From Agrocybe praecox (taxonomy: Eukaryota > Basidiomycota > Agaricomycetes > Agaricales > Agrocybaceae), in contig CAXHKQ010000305.1 of the NCBI GenBank assembly GCA_964017145.1, forward strand, positions 1 through 26,415: 26,415 nucleotides of DNA. The letters are read 5' to 3'. Positions 1-9,760 of this stretch are shown here, piece by piece. Each line of letters starts with the position of its first letter. Positions within the stretch are counted from its first letter, which is position 1. Both the position numbers and the translations under genes were made by a program. The notes beneath the pieces are model-generated. The model saw nothing but the letters and a program-made list of their open reading frames with translations, was not told the origin of the DNA and searched no databases.

Positions 1-399
1 ACATCCTATGTATCGCAACATATTCAAAGACCGGGTTCGTACATGCATGTGTGGGTGCCCGCATCTCGTGCATCTGCGGGCGCATTGTGAACGCTAGCAC
101 GCACACGCACGCACACGCAGTGTATGCAAATCCCAATAACGCGTTTACACCCTTAAATCATGCAGCACATTTGCATACGCGCGAGTTTGCGCGCATGCAT
201 GCGAATGTGTGCCGATTTCATCGCGTCGGATCAGCGCCGGAGCTCGCGAGATGACACATGCGCATGCCATGAGTGCCACCACACCCCCTCGTTCCACCCC
301 CACCTGTCTGCTGGCACGTGAAGTACACGCTCGATGCACACTACTGCCATCGAATTAATTAATAACGGTTTCGAATCGACAACCTCCTCGTTGAGCGTA

Positions 400-425
400 C
401 GGCGGCGGCGGCGGCGGCGGCGGCG
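400..425. repeat. (CGG)n microsatellite
   Basis: About eight and a half uninterrupted CGG/GGC triplets. Read as protein it gives poly-Arg on one strand and poly-Pro on the other, which explains the spurious open frames that cross it. Confidence 0.9.
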
Positions 426-590
426 ACTGCGGCGAGCGACCGGCAGCATCGCCGCGCCAGAACTTGAACCGGTTAAACGCACAACTTTGTATTGTGTGCT
501 CCGGCGCTGCTCCGCCGGTGATTGCGATCGAGGTGCACACAGAAGGGGCACACTTCACGAGTTCAACTTTTGTTCCATAAGTACCGATGG

Positions 591-613
591 CACACACACA
601 CACACACACACAC
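591..613. repeat. (CA)n microsatellite
   Basis: Eleven uninterrupted CA units. It is the first of a dozen CA/GT tracts spread across the window. Confidence 0.9.
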
Positions 614-1479
614 CAAGTGGGGGGTGCCAAATTAGGTAGAACGCAATCACTTCATGCTGGGCGGCAAAGCGGTACACGACGAGGACGACGACGATGAACT
701 GCCGGAGCAAGCAGCAGAATGGCGGTGCACAAAGTTTCATGATTAAAATTGAAATAATGTAAGCGCCCCGACCAATGCAACGCGCACAAAGTGGCCCGGC
801 GCCGGCGCCGCAATTGTGCCGTTTTGAGGAGGTGTACCGGAGGCCGGAGGCACAATCGAAACGATGTGGAGTCGATAATTTTTGGGAATTGGTCATATAT
901 CCAATTCAGGTCGAATATAGATTTGCTTATAAAAATAGTGATATAACTGCTGGTATGGTGAAATGCAAAGTGTAACGTTATCATTGAAAGGCATTAAAAA
1001 ATACTCGCTCCAACGAGCTGCATATTCTGACTTACCACAACATAATTGTGGTCGAACAAATCCTATGTTTAAACTCAAAACCAGTAGCATTGCCAAGATT
1101 TTGCGCTGAGTGGTGATATGGAATTGTCGACGTGAAAACACCATCCTTCCAAAGCGAGTCATAAACTAATCATAGTCTTTGAATTACGTAAAACATACTT
1201 TTAAATTGTGTTATCAATAGGACTTTAGTATGCTTGCAATGCATCTTTCAAATTGATTACGTGTAAACAAACAGGTAAATAATCAAAATGTCCAACAATC
1301 ATAACTTGAGAACGTCGTTAACATTTAGACTTCAGGGTGACCAGAAATAACCCGGACCAAACTCCTTCAATTGAACGAATGATATCACAATTTAAAATGA
1401 TATATACTTCAATTCAACCATAGGCTTTTCAAATATCTTGTCGGCTCCTTTATTGCTTCCTTGAGTTGCGAAGTACAAC

Positions 1480-2625
1480 CCTAAACGCTCCGCTGAAATT
1501 TGTGCGGTTCGGCTCTACTAATTTTCCGATAAACGACCCTCTCCAGTCGCAACAATTGGTTCAAGGCATCCAAATTTTGTGAGTCTCCGAACACGCCCTT
1601 GACCATCAAATCGATCACAGACTGTAATCAATCGGATTTAGATCGGATATAAAATCAAGATAACAATTTCTTTTTCACGCCTTTACGAATTTGGACCCCG
1701 TGGGCAGCGCTGAGTATTGTTGGAATGTCTAAATTCCGTCGCCCAAAAGCTGCTGTGCCCACGGGAGCATGATGCCCAGAAGAAGGTCTGGCCCGATACT
1801 TCTTACCAGGGGAGGTCACGCACGTGTCGTTACGGATCACGGTGAGCGTCTAGCTGCGGTGATTCTAGGTGCAAAATAAAGATAACCGTCTAAAAGGACT
1901 CTTGCCAATGCGCCCTGTGGCCGAAGATATGAGCAGTTGAAGATTTAGATCTTGTATGGGAGTTTTCGAATTTGACAACTTCTACAGACTACAACTTTTC
2001 ATTTTTTCATTGCCTAAATTCTATCTACAATTCTGCATCAACAGATTTTCGGAAACTGGCAATCGTTAATCGTCCATACAATCTTCCATACAATATCTCA
2101 ATCTTCAAATGCTCATATATCCGGCCACAGGGCGCATTGGCAAAGTCCTTTTAGACGGGTATCTTTATTTTGACCTAAGAATCACCATCTAAACGCTCAC
2201 CGTGATCTGTAACGACACGTGCGTGACCTCCCCTTGTTAGTTGAATTTGAGACCTTTTTCCACAAAAACAAGGCATATTTTGTCGTTGGCGCAAATTCCA
2301 GCCCTAACTGTGAGGTACTGCGGGACGATTAGACGATTTTCAACGACTCCAGAGTTGCTGGGCCGTACAGTGCACATTTTCCGGTCGTATTGATATCTGT
2401 GCCCTTGTTCAACATTGAGAATTTTCTTGACTTTGAATGCAATACACTCAAATTTCCGAGCAGCGGCGCAGAAGTTTTTTTTTGTATTTATTTGAGGCCT
2501 TACTCGCTTCTTTTCAAAAGTGAGGCTCTCCACTTTTAGTGGCTTATATGCCATTTTCCGCCTCGATACTCAATTCCTTCCAATCTCATGAGCCATCTCA
2601 GATTTTCGTTTTTTACACTGAATTA
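1480..2625 (-). pseudogene. Degenerate mariner (maT-like) transposase, split by a MITE
   Basis: Read on the minus strand, 2625 down to 2240 gives a damaged mariner-type transposase. In order it shows a helix-turn-helix remnant (MAHEIG), then MAYKPLKVESLTFEKKRVR, then a catalytic-core block NVEQGHRYQYDR and RAGICANDKICLVFVEKG. These correspond to the VEQ-HNHQNDR and WAGI/VFV blocks of maT/DD37-type mariners. The DEK aspartate block itself reads KVKK, so the first catalytic Asp is lost. After the 431 bp MITE the protein resumes at 1803 with LPWAQQLFGRR read across a frameshift, then an AAHG block and a LDALNQ segment near the C-terminus, with several stops. It is clearly dead. The family call rests on motif order recalled from established mariner proteins; the subfamily is an inference. 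Confidence 0.75.
1806..2236. mobile_element. Fold-back MITE with TTA target duplication
   Basis: The 431 bp element has terminal inverted arms of about 155 bp (1806-1962 and 2083-2236) that are nearly identical when reverse-complemented. It begins CCAGGGGAGGTCACGC and ends with the complement of CAAGGGGAGGTCACGC. It is flanked by TTA on both sides (1803-1805 and 2237-2239). A 3 bp TWA target duplication is the habit of PIF/Harbinger-type transposons, so I infer a non-autonomous member of that kind. No transposase is encoded. It sits inside the mariner pseudogene: the transposase reading continues on both sides. Its left core (1912-2002) is shared with the element at 9451-9757. Confidence 0.85.
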
Positions 2626-3178
2626 CACTGAAAACAGTTACAAAATAGCACTTATTTTTTTCGCGATCGTACCAAACGATGAAGGACCACTTCTAACTGG
2701 GTTCTGACGAAATGTCAAATACATACATTCTTAGAGAATACAACATAGGCAAAAAAATGTGTTGCGATAAGTACCCACCATGGCAGGCTGCCCCAATATT
2801 TAAGCCTATTCAATTGAATTTGTCCAGGCTCTAGGAGGCGTTCAACACCCGAAACACCCCCCTCCCCTTGTATATGCCACCGCTCAAAACCCACGTATGC
2901 TAACTCCTACTGTGTATCATATTAGTCAACGTACGCCTCAACTCAACCGACCGAAGACCGAACGTCTTCGGGCCAGCGCGAGCCGCACGCGTTCGTGTGC
3001 ATAATATTATTTATGCGCCTGCTGCTGAATGGTGTTGACCGAAACACTGCATTTGCGCACACTTGCTTACACAAACACACTCCAGCAGAAGACGCCGTCC
3101 GGCCAGCCGGTGCAATGGCGCTGAATGCCTACGTGCGGGTATATGTCAATTAAACACTGGACTGTCGCCGTCGTCTGC

Positions 3179-3197
3179 GTGTGTGTGTGTGTGTGTG
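3179..3197. repeat. (GT)n microsatellite
   Basis: Uninterrupted GT run of nine units. Confidence 0.85.
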
Positions 3198-3343
3198 CGC
3201 TTTGTGACCGCTGACTAAATGTGTACGCACGCAAATACACATATAATTTGCGGGCATGCCCGTAATACATGCGTGCTCGATGGAATTGTTCAATTATCGC
3301 TTTAAACCGCACAATGTGAACTCGACCCTCTACTCGAGTCTGC

Positions 3344-3372
3344 TGTGTGTGTGTGTGTGTTTGTGTGTGTGT
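3344..3372. repeat. (GT)n microsatellite, interrupted once
   Basis: GT run broken by a single TT at 3361. Confidence 0.85.
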
Positions 3373-3698
3373 CGGGCCGGCGCTGGTTGAACGGTCCCAC
3401 GCCGATACATATAATATGCGCACACTCCGGTGCTAGACACGACCGACGAAGCACACACGCGCACTCTCGCCCAACATCAAGCAGGAGGCTGGGGATAGTC
3501 AATTATCGCAGTTGCTGGCTGCCTCAAACCAACCAGCGCAACCCGAGGCGGCCCAAACGGTTCGGGGTTCGACCATCGGCTGCTAACTGCCGGTGGTTAG
3601 GCTACCCAAACCCGAGCGCACTCGACATCACAGCACAATCGAGATGTGTGCTATACAGGAAGGTCAAACCAAGCTTGGTTTTGATCATTGACAGAAGC

Positions 3699-4037
3699 AT
3701 GCCGCGAGAGAAACATTTCTGTTCTATCTTGATACGTAATATGGCCTTGAAAGGTATGTTTAACAACCCTAAAATATTAGTTAAAAAAAGTAAGAAGAGT
3801 CAAATCAAGAAAATTGTTTTAAAATAACAATGATTTTCCAATGAAATTGCAACGAAACAATCCAAAAACATCTTGAAAATTTAATATTTGAAATCTCGCT
3901 TGAGTTTTAACTTAAACTTGAAACTATGTACTACATTGTCAATTTTTCAAGACATTTCTGTACCGACCATTCGGGCACCGAAGACGATGCTCGCAGGGAA
4001 CGCCAAAATATTGCAGTTCATGGCGAAACATTTGTGA
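3699..4037 (+). other. Possible two-exon mini-gene or 5' coding end
   Basis: An ATG at 3699 opens a frame that reaches a textbook splice donor (AAAG|GTATGT, GT at 3754). A pyrimidine-rich acceptor (AATTTTTCAAG) ends at 3951. Joining 3699-3753 to 3952-4037 keeps the frame open to TGA at 4035 and would give 46 residues. A second GTATGT donor lies at 4062, so other exon choices are possible. No domain is recognised. Splice-like strings this short arise by chance, so this is only a candidate. The rest of the stretch to 4100 shows nothing else. Confidence 0.15.
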
Positions 4038-4099
4038 AGAGTGGTTCAATAACGATGAAAAAGTATGTATTGTCTACCCTTTAGCCAGAATTTTTCGAT

Positions 4100-5130
4100 A
4101 TAATTGATTTTGTAATCTATTCGCACCGCGCAGCGCAGACGAAGCAATTAAACCGTGCACCGCTTTGATGACGCCCACGCGTCATTGGCATGCGTTTTCG
4201 GCGATGTGTGTATGTGGGTGGTCGATTGCAACAAAGTGATTTCTGACTGACAGCGCATGTGGTGGATGGCCTACGAGTATCGGCATTTCGGGAATGAAAA
4301 CGACTGTGCATATTTTGTGCACGACGCGGCGTAATCATATGGTTGGTTGGTGAACGAAAATAATATAATCAGTGAGTGAACGAGCCGTAATTGTTGGCGA
4401 TAAAAGCAGGCGCGAGCGCCGGCCCAGCGTGAATTTTAATTACGCGCGTTTACTGTGTGCCTGGTGAATAAGATTTCACTGCCAGACCAGACCAAAGCAG
4501 AGAGAGGACCGTCTGACATATTCCCACTCCCCTCGCAAGTTCCCGTCTCAAATGTAAACAGCATATTAATGGCAAACAGCCGCTCTTGCTCTCTGGTGTG
4601 GCCTGCATAAAGTCCGTAATTGTATCGTGTGTTGGATACGTGTATTAATGTATGCGGGGCTCCAGCATTATTTTGATTTTACACACTTCTGTGCGCCGAC
4701 AGGCGTGTGGAAGTGTGTGTGAGTGTGAGCTGCTCGAGTGTAGAGGGGGATGGAGTGAAATAAGGATCACATTTAAGTTTGAGATCCTGCGGAGGAAGCA
4801 AATTCTTCGGCGCTTTGATTTGTTACGAGTTTCGGCCACTTTTGAATATGAAGCGCAGCCGAGCTTCATAAACGGTTCTAGGGAGATTACCGCAGCTCTT
4901 CGAAGTGCAATGTAATGAATAACAAGATAAAGCAAGAACTAGACGCGAATTCATTTGTAATTTATAGTCAAGATATAATCAATAAATGACTGAACCAAAC
5001 CATAAGTCCGATTCATCGATTAGACTTGTGAATACTTTTGCATAGTTTTAGGTAGTATTTCAGGTAGAAAAACAAACTGTAACACCGTGAACCGTGACCG
5101 TGACAGACACTTTATCTCTAATTTAAAAAT
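4100..5130. other. Gene-free stretch
   Basis: Mixed GC-rich and AT-rich sequence without a recognisable gene, RNA or mobile element. Open frames of 73-96 codons on either strand show no domain and no conserved motif. Confidence 0.5.
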
Positions 5131-5135
5131 ACCAC

Positions 5136-5371
5136 GGCCACGTTCCACCAAACCATTCGCATTTACATTTGCATTTTCGTTTGAACAAATTCGCAAAAAC
5201 GCATTGCTAATTTGCGAATATCGCCAAAAGATCATTCGCATTACGAAATTCGCACCGCAAATTCGCATTGCGTTTTTATTTTCGAGAATTTATTTTTGCT
5301 TTCCCATATGCATGTGAGCTATTCAAACGCAAATGCAAATGCAAATGCGAATGGTTTGGTGGAACGAGGCC
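5136..5371. mobile_element. 236 bp MITE with about 49 bp inverted ends
   Basis: The left end (5136-5184) and the reverse complement of the right end (5322-5371) match closely, starting GGCCWCGTTCCACCAAACC and continuing through ATTCGCATTT repeats to CGTTTGAA. The interior is filled with further TTCGCATT/GCAAAT-type hexamer repeats in both orientations. No protein is encoded. I could not see a clean target-site duplication, so the superfamily is undetermined. The paired minus and plus frames across this region are products of the inverted repeat and are not genes. Confidence 0.75.
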
Positions 5372-5379
5372 CAGCTCAT

Positions 5380-5682
5380 ATTTGAATGTTCCTCAATAGA
5401 AAATGAAATCATGATTGTTCGATCCCTAATTCTTGATATTTAAGACAATTCGACCTACTCGGAAGTTAATCCGGAATATTCAACCTAGCCGACCCCGTTT
5501 ACTCCATTGACGCTAGCCAGACTAGGCTAGCGCTCACACATTCATATACATTACATGTAAATGTAAATGTGTCGTCGGTGCTGCACGCTGCATGCGGGTG
5601 GTGGGCGAATGGTCGTCGTCGTCCTCGTCGGGTGATGTGATGCAAAAAGCCCCCGACGAATATCCGCAGCAGCCCACGCTCC

Positions 5683-5722
<40 letters not shown>

Positions 5723-6300
5723 CCCGCATATAGAACACATGTATGAATCTACTACTATGTGTGTGAGTATGTGTTTGTGTGCATGTTATTATATATTTGC
5801 TGAAACGAAAACATACAAATAATTTATGTGACACTTCCGGCAGTCCGAGTTCAGAGTGCGCAGCGCCGCTGCAAAGTTTCACGCGAGCTTGTTTGTACGC
5901 TTGAGTGTATGCACGCCGGTTGGCTGAGCGTTAGTATGCAGAGTGCGGCGCTTGAAGTAGTGCAAATGGAATATATATTTCGTATATTCCAGGAAACAGA
6001 CTGAGGGTGATATCTCACGTCACAATCCCGTTTAATTTCAATACAAGTATAATCTTAATCCTGTCGCCATACAAGTTACATTTTGATTTCTATATTGTGT
6101 CTGTATTCATACAATGAGCCTTTTCATGTCTCCGTACTGACAGATTAGAAACGATTTTATTCCACGGTTATATATTTTCCGAAATTTTAATTCTTCAATC
6201 GATATGTGTCAAAGTATCAAGACATGTTGATGAAAAAACATGTTTTTGATGAGAAAAAATACTGTAGAGGATAAACAGTGGTTTCTTTCAAATTTATAGT
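5380..6300. other. Gene-free stretch around a CA microsatellite
   Basis: No gene seen. The region contains GTC-rich DNA near 5610, the AC tract at 5689-5720 and AT-rich sequence beyond 5970. The open frames here are Thr-His or Cys-Val readings of the CA/GT tract. Confidence 0.55.
5689..5720. repeat. (AC)16 microsatellite
   Basis: Sixteen uninterrupted AC dinucleotides, the longest simple dinucleotide tract in the window. Confidence 0.95.
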
Positions 6301-6308
6301 TGTAATGC

Positions 6309-6328
6309 TTCTTAGGGAGGTTTCACTG
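6309..6328. mobile_element. pogo/Tigger-like terminus, solitary
   Basis: The sequence TTCTTAGGGAGGTTTCACTG followed by TA matches the terminus at 18834-18855 (CTTAGGGAGGTTTTACTG then TA). Read inward it is CAGTGAAACCTCCCTAAG, the layout of pogo/Tigger-type ends, which insert at TA. I see no opposite end within the preceding several hundred bases, so this is probably a remnant. Confidence 0.4.
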
Positions 6329-6542
6329 TATAATAAAACTGACATCGAACGTATACGTACATCAAACGTACGTACACTGTTGTTGCAGTAAGTTATGGGC
6401 GAATAAATGGGGCAGTTGATCCGAAAAAAGTATTAAAATCAACGATATGATATCCGACGAAAAACTTGAACTAAAATATAGCTAACATCCTAAATACATC
6501 CTTTTAAGCATTAGAAAGCTGAGCTCGAAATAGAATCGAATT

Positions 6543-6578
6543 AGATGTTGGCAACAAATACGACTGTTGCCAACATCT
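6543..6578. repeat. Perfect 14 bp inverted repeat
   Basis: AGATGTTGGCAACA (6543-6556) and its exact complement (6565-6578) are separated by eight bases. No run of T follows to suggest a terminator and no gene adjoins it. It may be the core of a decayed fold-back element. Confidence 0.7.
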
Positions 6579-6698
6579 TATTCGTGTCTATTTTTCGGGA
6601 ACTGAACGAATTAGGATTTTATCCAACCCGGCATATTCTTCAGATGTGACCTCCAGAGACGCCTTGTTGTGTACCTACTAGATGGGATTATAAGTGAT

Positions 6699-6905
6699 AT
6701 GAAGGACCAACATTTGTGATGAAAAGTTGATGTATTCTTATAAATTGTTTACTTTCATCTCAATAGCCTTAATTCAGCGGTCCTGTAACATCTCGATCCC
6801 TTTCAACAGGGATAGAGATGTTACAGGAAAGAAATGCTCTGAGGGCCGCTGAGGGCCAAATACGCATAAAACCATAAATGAGTCCACAATGCATAGCCCA
6901 ATTCA
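6699..6905 (-). repeat. Copy 1 of an interspersed repeat family
   Basis: Matches 23405-23640 in the same orientation. The shared blocks are TATGAAGGACCAACATTT at the left edge, then AATTCAGCGRTCCTGTRACA, then ATCTCGATCCC, AAATGCTCT, and GGGCCAAATACGC with AAAACCAT. On the minus strand the last block reads GFMRIWPS here and GFTRIWPS in the other copy, so the family carries coding sequence and this copy is internally deleted. The copy has gained a hairpin at 6781-6828. Confidence 0.6.
6781..6828. repeat. 21 bp stem hairpin
   Basis: Arms 6781-6801 and 6808-6828 pair over 21 positions with one mismatch around a six-base loop (TTCAAC). The sister repeat at 23.46 kb has only the left arm, so the right arm is a gain in this copy, probably from an inverted micro-duplication. 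Confidence 0.8.
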
Positions 6906-6909
6906 TTGA

Positions 6910-8290
6910 TTTATGGCTATTTGGTCGATTTGGTCGAATGTGAGTTTTTGTATGTTTCCGGCAAAGAGATCTCGCATGCCCAAAAACGAATGCACGATAT
7001 GTAAAAATATGTTTTATATAAATTTAGGGTATCAGCAATCTTCAGGTTCCATGCTTTCGGAATTCCTAAATTATCTCGTGGACTTGGATGTGGATGTTTT
7101 CACCATGAACTGAAACATTTAGGCGTCCACTGCGTGCATCGTCTTCGGTGCCCAAATGGTAGGTACAGAATAGTTTTTTAAAATGCTACATGTTATTTCG
7201 GCTAGGCAGACTCCATTTGACAATTTCTCAAGACATGTTTTGGCTCCAGCGGCCCTCCTACTTATCAGAAAACAGTGCTTTATCAAAAACTTGAATACTT
7301 TTTTCTCCATATGTCAGGATATGTTGATCCTTTTGTTTCAATAAATTAAATTACTGGCAAAATAATGACAGCTCGGTGATAAGATTATTTATGACTGGCT
7401 GAAAAGTAATAAATTGTGTCTTGATCAAAAATACTGTTCCTTTATAGGTAGTCTCAAGACTAATCAGCCCACGTAGTGTCTTTAAAATGTGCTCCATGAT
7501 TATATGGTTCTAATTAGAGAATGATAATAATGACAAAATTATACCTATTTTGAGGCTATAACTTGATAAGACATTTTGGAACATTAAGTTGAAACTATCA
7601 AAATGAGACCGTCGTTCCTTAAGTGCCAGACCCGAGATTTATTGAACCAATGTGTTAGGTTATTTGGTAACTCGTTATGTTTTGTTCGAATCAGAATGCT
7701 CTATTACTCAACGGCCGAAAACTGTCAGATTCGGATTCAACAGCCGCACCCAGTAGCCGCCTATACTAGAGTAACCAGATACCAGCAGAGCACAGTCGGA
7801 ATGCACGTGAAATGTGTTCGCGCGTGTGTGTGTGTGCGTGCGTCGCGTTCGTTTGGCCGCAAGCGATGTGCGTGCGCCCGACGCGCCCGACGTGCCCGTA
7901 CAAAGCCTACAATTTATGCAAGCGCAGCCATAAATCATGCGGCCGTCGCCTCTATGAATATTAGGGACGGCGGCCTGTCCGGGTCCTGTCTGGCCCCGGC
8001 TTCAGCTCCGGCTAGCTAGCTGATGCCGGATCGGAGCGGGATACGGCTGGCTGGCTCACTCGGCTGCACTGCACCGCCGACGACACGAACAGCGAGCTTG
8101 TGTCTAAAAGTGAAGTGTGTCGGTGTTTTTGTGTGCGTGTGTGTGCGAACGCACTTGCGCGCCCATTTGAGCATAAAGCGGTGGTGCAGTTTGCACACGA
8201 AAAAAAAGCCCGAGTGGATGTTAGAGTTCAAAAGTTTTACACACTCCAGCGTTTCGGAATCGGCCGCAGTGTAGTCAGCGGCCGACAACA
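6910..8290. other. Gene-free stretch, AT-rich then CpG-rich
   Basis: 6910-7600 is AT-rich and shows no convincing gene. From about 7790 the DNA turns CpG-rich with GT/CA runs. The 93- to 161-codon frames between 7603 and 8585 are low-complexity readings (Arg-Ala, Cys-Val) with no domain. The GC-rich block ends at the candidate promoter near 8315. Confidence 0.5.
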
Positions 8291-8312
8291 CTTCCAATTC
8301 AACCTGAGCGTG

Positions 8313-8347
8313 TCAGTTGCGCGTGGTTTGTGCGGTCAGTGGCTCGT
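8313..8347 (+). promoter_or_regulatory. Candidate Inr + DPE core promoter
   Basis: TCAGTT with A+1 at 8315 is a match to the arthropod initiator. At +28 to +33 (8342-8347) lies GCTCGT, which fits the relaxed downstream promoter element DSWYVY. It follows a CpG-rich block (7800-8340), as expected for a regulated insect promoter. No downstream exon is visible in the window, and Inr plus relaxed DPE matches do occur by chance. Confidence 0.3.
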
Positions 8348-8530
8348 TCAACTAGGCGAAAGTTCAATACATATGTATACGTGTTCCATACATAATCTAC
8401 ACAGTTTGCACTACGAAATTCATAAACCATTTTCTCCCTCTCGGTTACATGGCGATTCTCGGCTGTACAGCAATATGCTTGGCAATCGGTCGTGTATACA
8501 TTACTACATTACTACTTGCGTGTTCCTCGT

Positions 8531-8549
8531 CAGGCCCGGATCCAGGGAC
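8531..8549. mobile_element. hAT-like terminus, solitary
   Basis: CAGGCCCGGATCCAGGGAC closely resembles the terminus of the complete hAT element at 13914-14824 (right end, reversed: CAGGCCCGTAGCCAGG). No matching inverted end is seen nearby, so it is a fragment or chance match. Confidence 0.35.
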
Positions 8550-8696
8550 TTAGAGGTTTACTTGTTAACTATATGTGTTTGGTAGGGCACATGGCGCAAG
8601 AAAATAATATATTCTTGACATGTCTCTTGTGAGATGTTGGTTATTGATAGTCCGAATCCTGAATCCTTGATGTGTAAGTGTAGCGTTACATACTTT

Positions 8697-8930
8697 CAGG
8701 GTGGGCCATCTTTAGCCCAGGTGTCGACGACGGCACGATTCAGGTGTCATACATATTGAACGGATTCCAATCATCGACGATCGTCAGCAAAACTATTCAA
8801 TATTCGATCGACGGCAGCAGCTACTTATGTGAACTATTGGGAATTTTGATTGCGCGCTATGGAGTTTACAAATGAGTAGTGTCAAAAAAGACAAATGTAC
8901 ACATACGTTGCATACTTACAGGGTGCTCCA
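8697..8930 (+). mobile_element. Possible mariner-type 5' fragment
   Basis: CAGGGTGGGCCATC at 8697 resembles a mariner-type terminus. About 160 bases inside it is an ATG at 8859 starting MEFTNE, followed immediately by a stop. A 16-base stretch around this start (GAGTTTACAAATGAGT) and its flanks recur at 24246, so at least a repeated sequence is present. A second CAGGGTG string at 8919 follows. No catalytic part is present. Confidence 0.3.
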
Positions 8931-9450
8931 TTTTTGTTAGAGAGCATTGAAAAAAACGAACATTTGTATAAACAAATTATGTTTATTAATTTGGCCCTGT
9001 ACAAATCCTTTAGGTCAGGTTTTCAATACATGGATACATGATATAAGTCACTGCATTTTCCTTCACATATTCAGCGTTCATTTCTGCACGAATTTTTTGC
9101 TCACCAAAGAATCCCAGAACAAACGGGTAGAGGGGCCGTGGCGACAATACAAAAATCTCTGGTTATTTAACAACAGTTCTTTTTAACGACATTTTGCTGA
9201 CGATCTCCCAATGTACAAAAGTAGAAACTAGAAATAATACAAAAAAAACTCTAATCAATTGAAGAATATTCGCTGATGTTGAATCTAAAATCTAAGCTGA
9301 TTGTACTAGACTAATTTTGTTTTTGAACTATGAAAAACAGTTGGAAAATGGCAAAGTTGTTTAATGTTTTCATAGCTCCATCAAAAATGGCTCACCATGA
9401 TTTTTTTTTTTTTACATAAAAAAAGTACGATGGAAACTCTTTAAGGCTAA

Positions 9451-9757
9451 CAAGGGAAAAGTCAGGGCTCGATGGAAGCAATAGACGAATCCCTTACAGT
9501 GTAGAAACTAGATGCCCTGTGGTGGAAGTTATGAGCAATTCAAGATTGAGTTTTGTATGGGAGTATCGGAATATGACGTTTTTGACAGGCTACTGGCTAC
9601 AACTCTTCATAACTGTAGTATATTTGTACATCTACCAGAACTTAAGAATCCTGAATCGTGGCAAGAATCCTGACACACGTATATCATATTATGCATCTAG
9701 TTTCTACCCTGTGAGGGATTCTTCGATTGCTTCCATCGAGCCCTGACTCTCCCCTTG
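9451..9757. mobile_element. MITE with 65 bp inverted ends and TAA target duplication
   Basis: The 307 bp element starts CAAGGGAAAAGTCAGGGC and ends with the complement of CAAGGGGAGAGTCAGGGC. The inverted ends (9451-9515 and 9693-9757) match over 65 bp with few differences. TAA flanks both sides (9448-9450 and 9758-9760). It encodes nothing. A roughly 90 bp core (9514-9611) matches 1912-2002 of the element at 1806-2236, although the outer arms of the two elements agree only over about the first ten bases. Same target size and end sequence suggest the same PIF/Harbinger-like mobiliser (inference). Confidence 0.85.
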
Positions 9758-9760
9758 TAA

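Larger units (their letters stand above)
1..1475. other. Gene-free stretch with simple repeats
   Basis: I see no supportable gene here. The first 250 bases are rich in alternating purine-pyrimidine tracts (CACACGCACGCAC, GCGCGCATGCATGCG) that could adopt Z-DNA. Short open frames exist on both strands but follow CA, CGG or GC-rich simple sequence and show no domain. The minus frame at 893-1162 has one hydrophobic run but nothing recognisable. From about 1170 the base composition becomes AT-rich. A CAGGGTGACC tract at 1334 resembles a mariner end and could be the outer edge of the transposase fossil that follows, but I found no convincing partner terminus. Confidence 0.6.
2660..3640. other. Gene-free stretch with GT microsatellites
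   Basis: No gene is supportable. The stretch holds a small perfect hairpin (CCGAAGAC, five-base loop, GTCTTCGG) near 2952 and CpG-rich DNA around 2970-3000. Two GT tracts (3179-3197 and 3344-3372) account for the open frames on both strands here, whose products are strings of Thr-His or Cys-Val. Confidence 0.6.

Noticed and set aside
893..1162. 89-codon minus-strand frame with a hydrophobic run
   Set aside because: Considered as a secreted protein, but the hydrophobic run is internal, and no family or gene signals support it.
3345..3827. 160-codon plus-strand open frame starting in a GT tract
   Set aside because: The N-terminal part is a reading of the GT microsatellite and the C-terminus is a lysine-rich reading of AT-rich intron-like DNA. 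Only the short 3699-3753 part is kept as a weak exon candidate.
8100..8585. 161-codon plus-strand open frame
   Set aside because: Alternating Cys/Val/Arg from GT-rich DNA, overlaps the candidate promoter, no domain.
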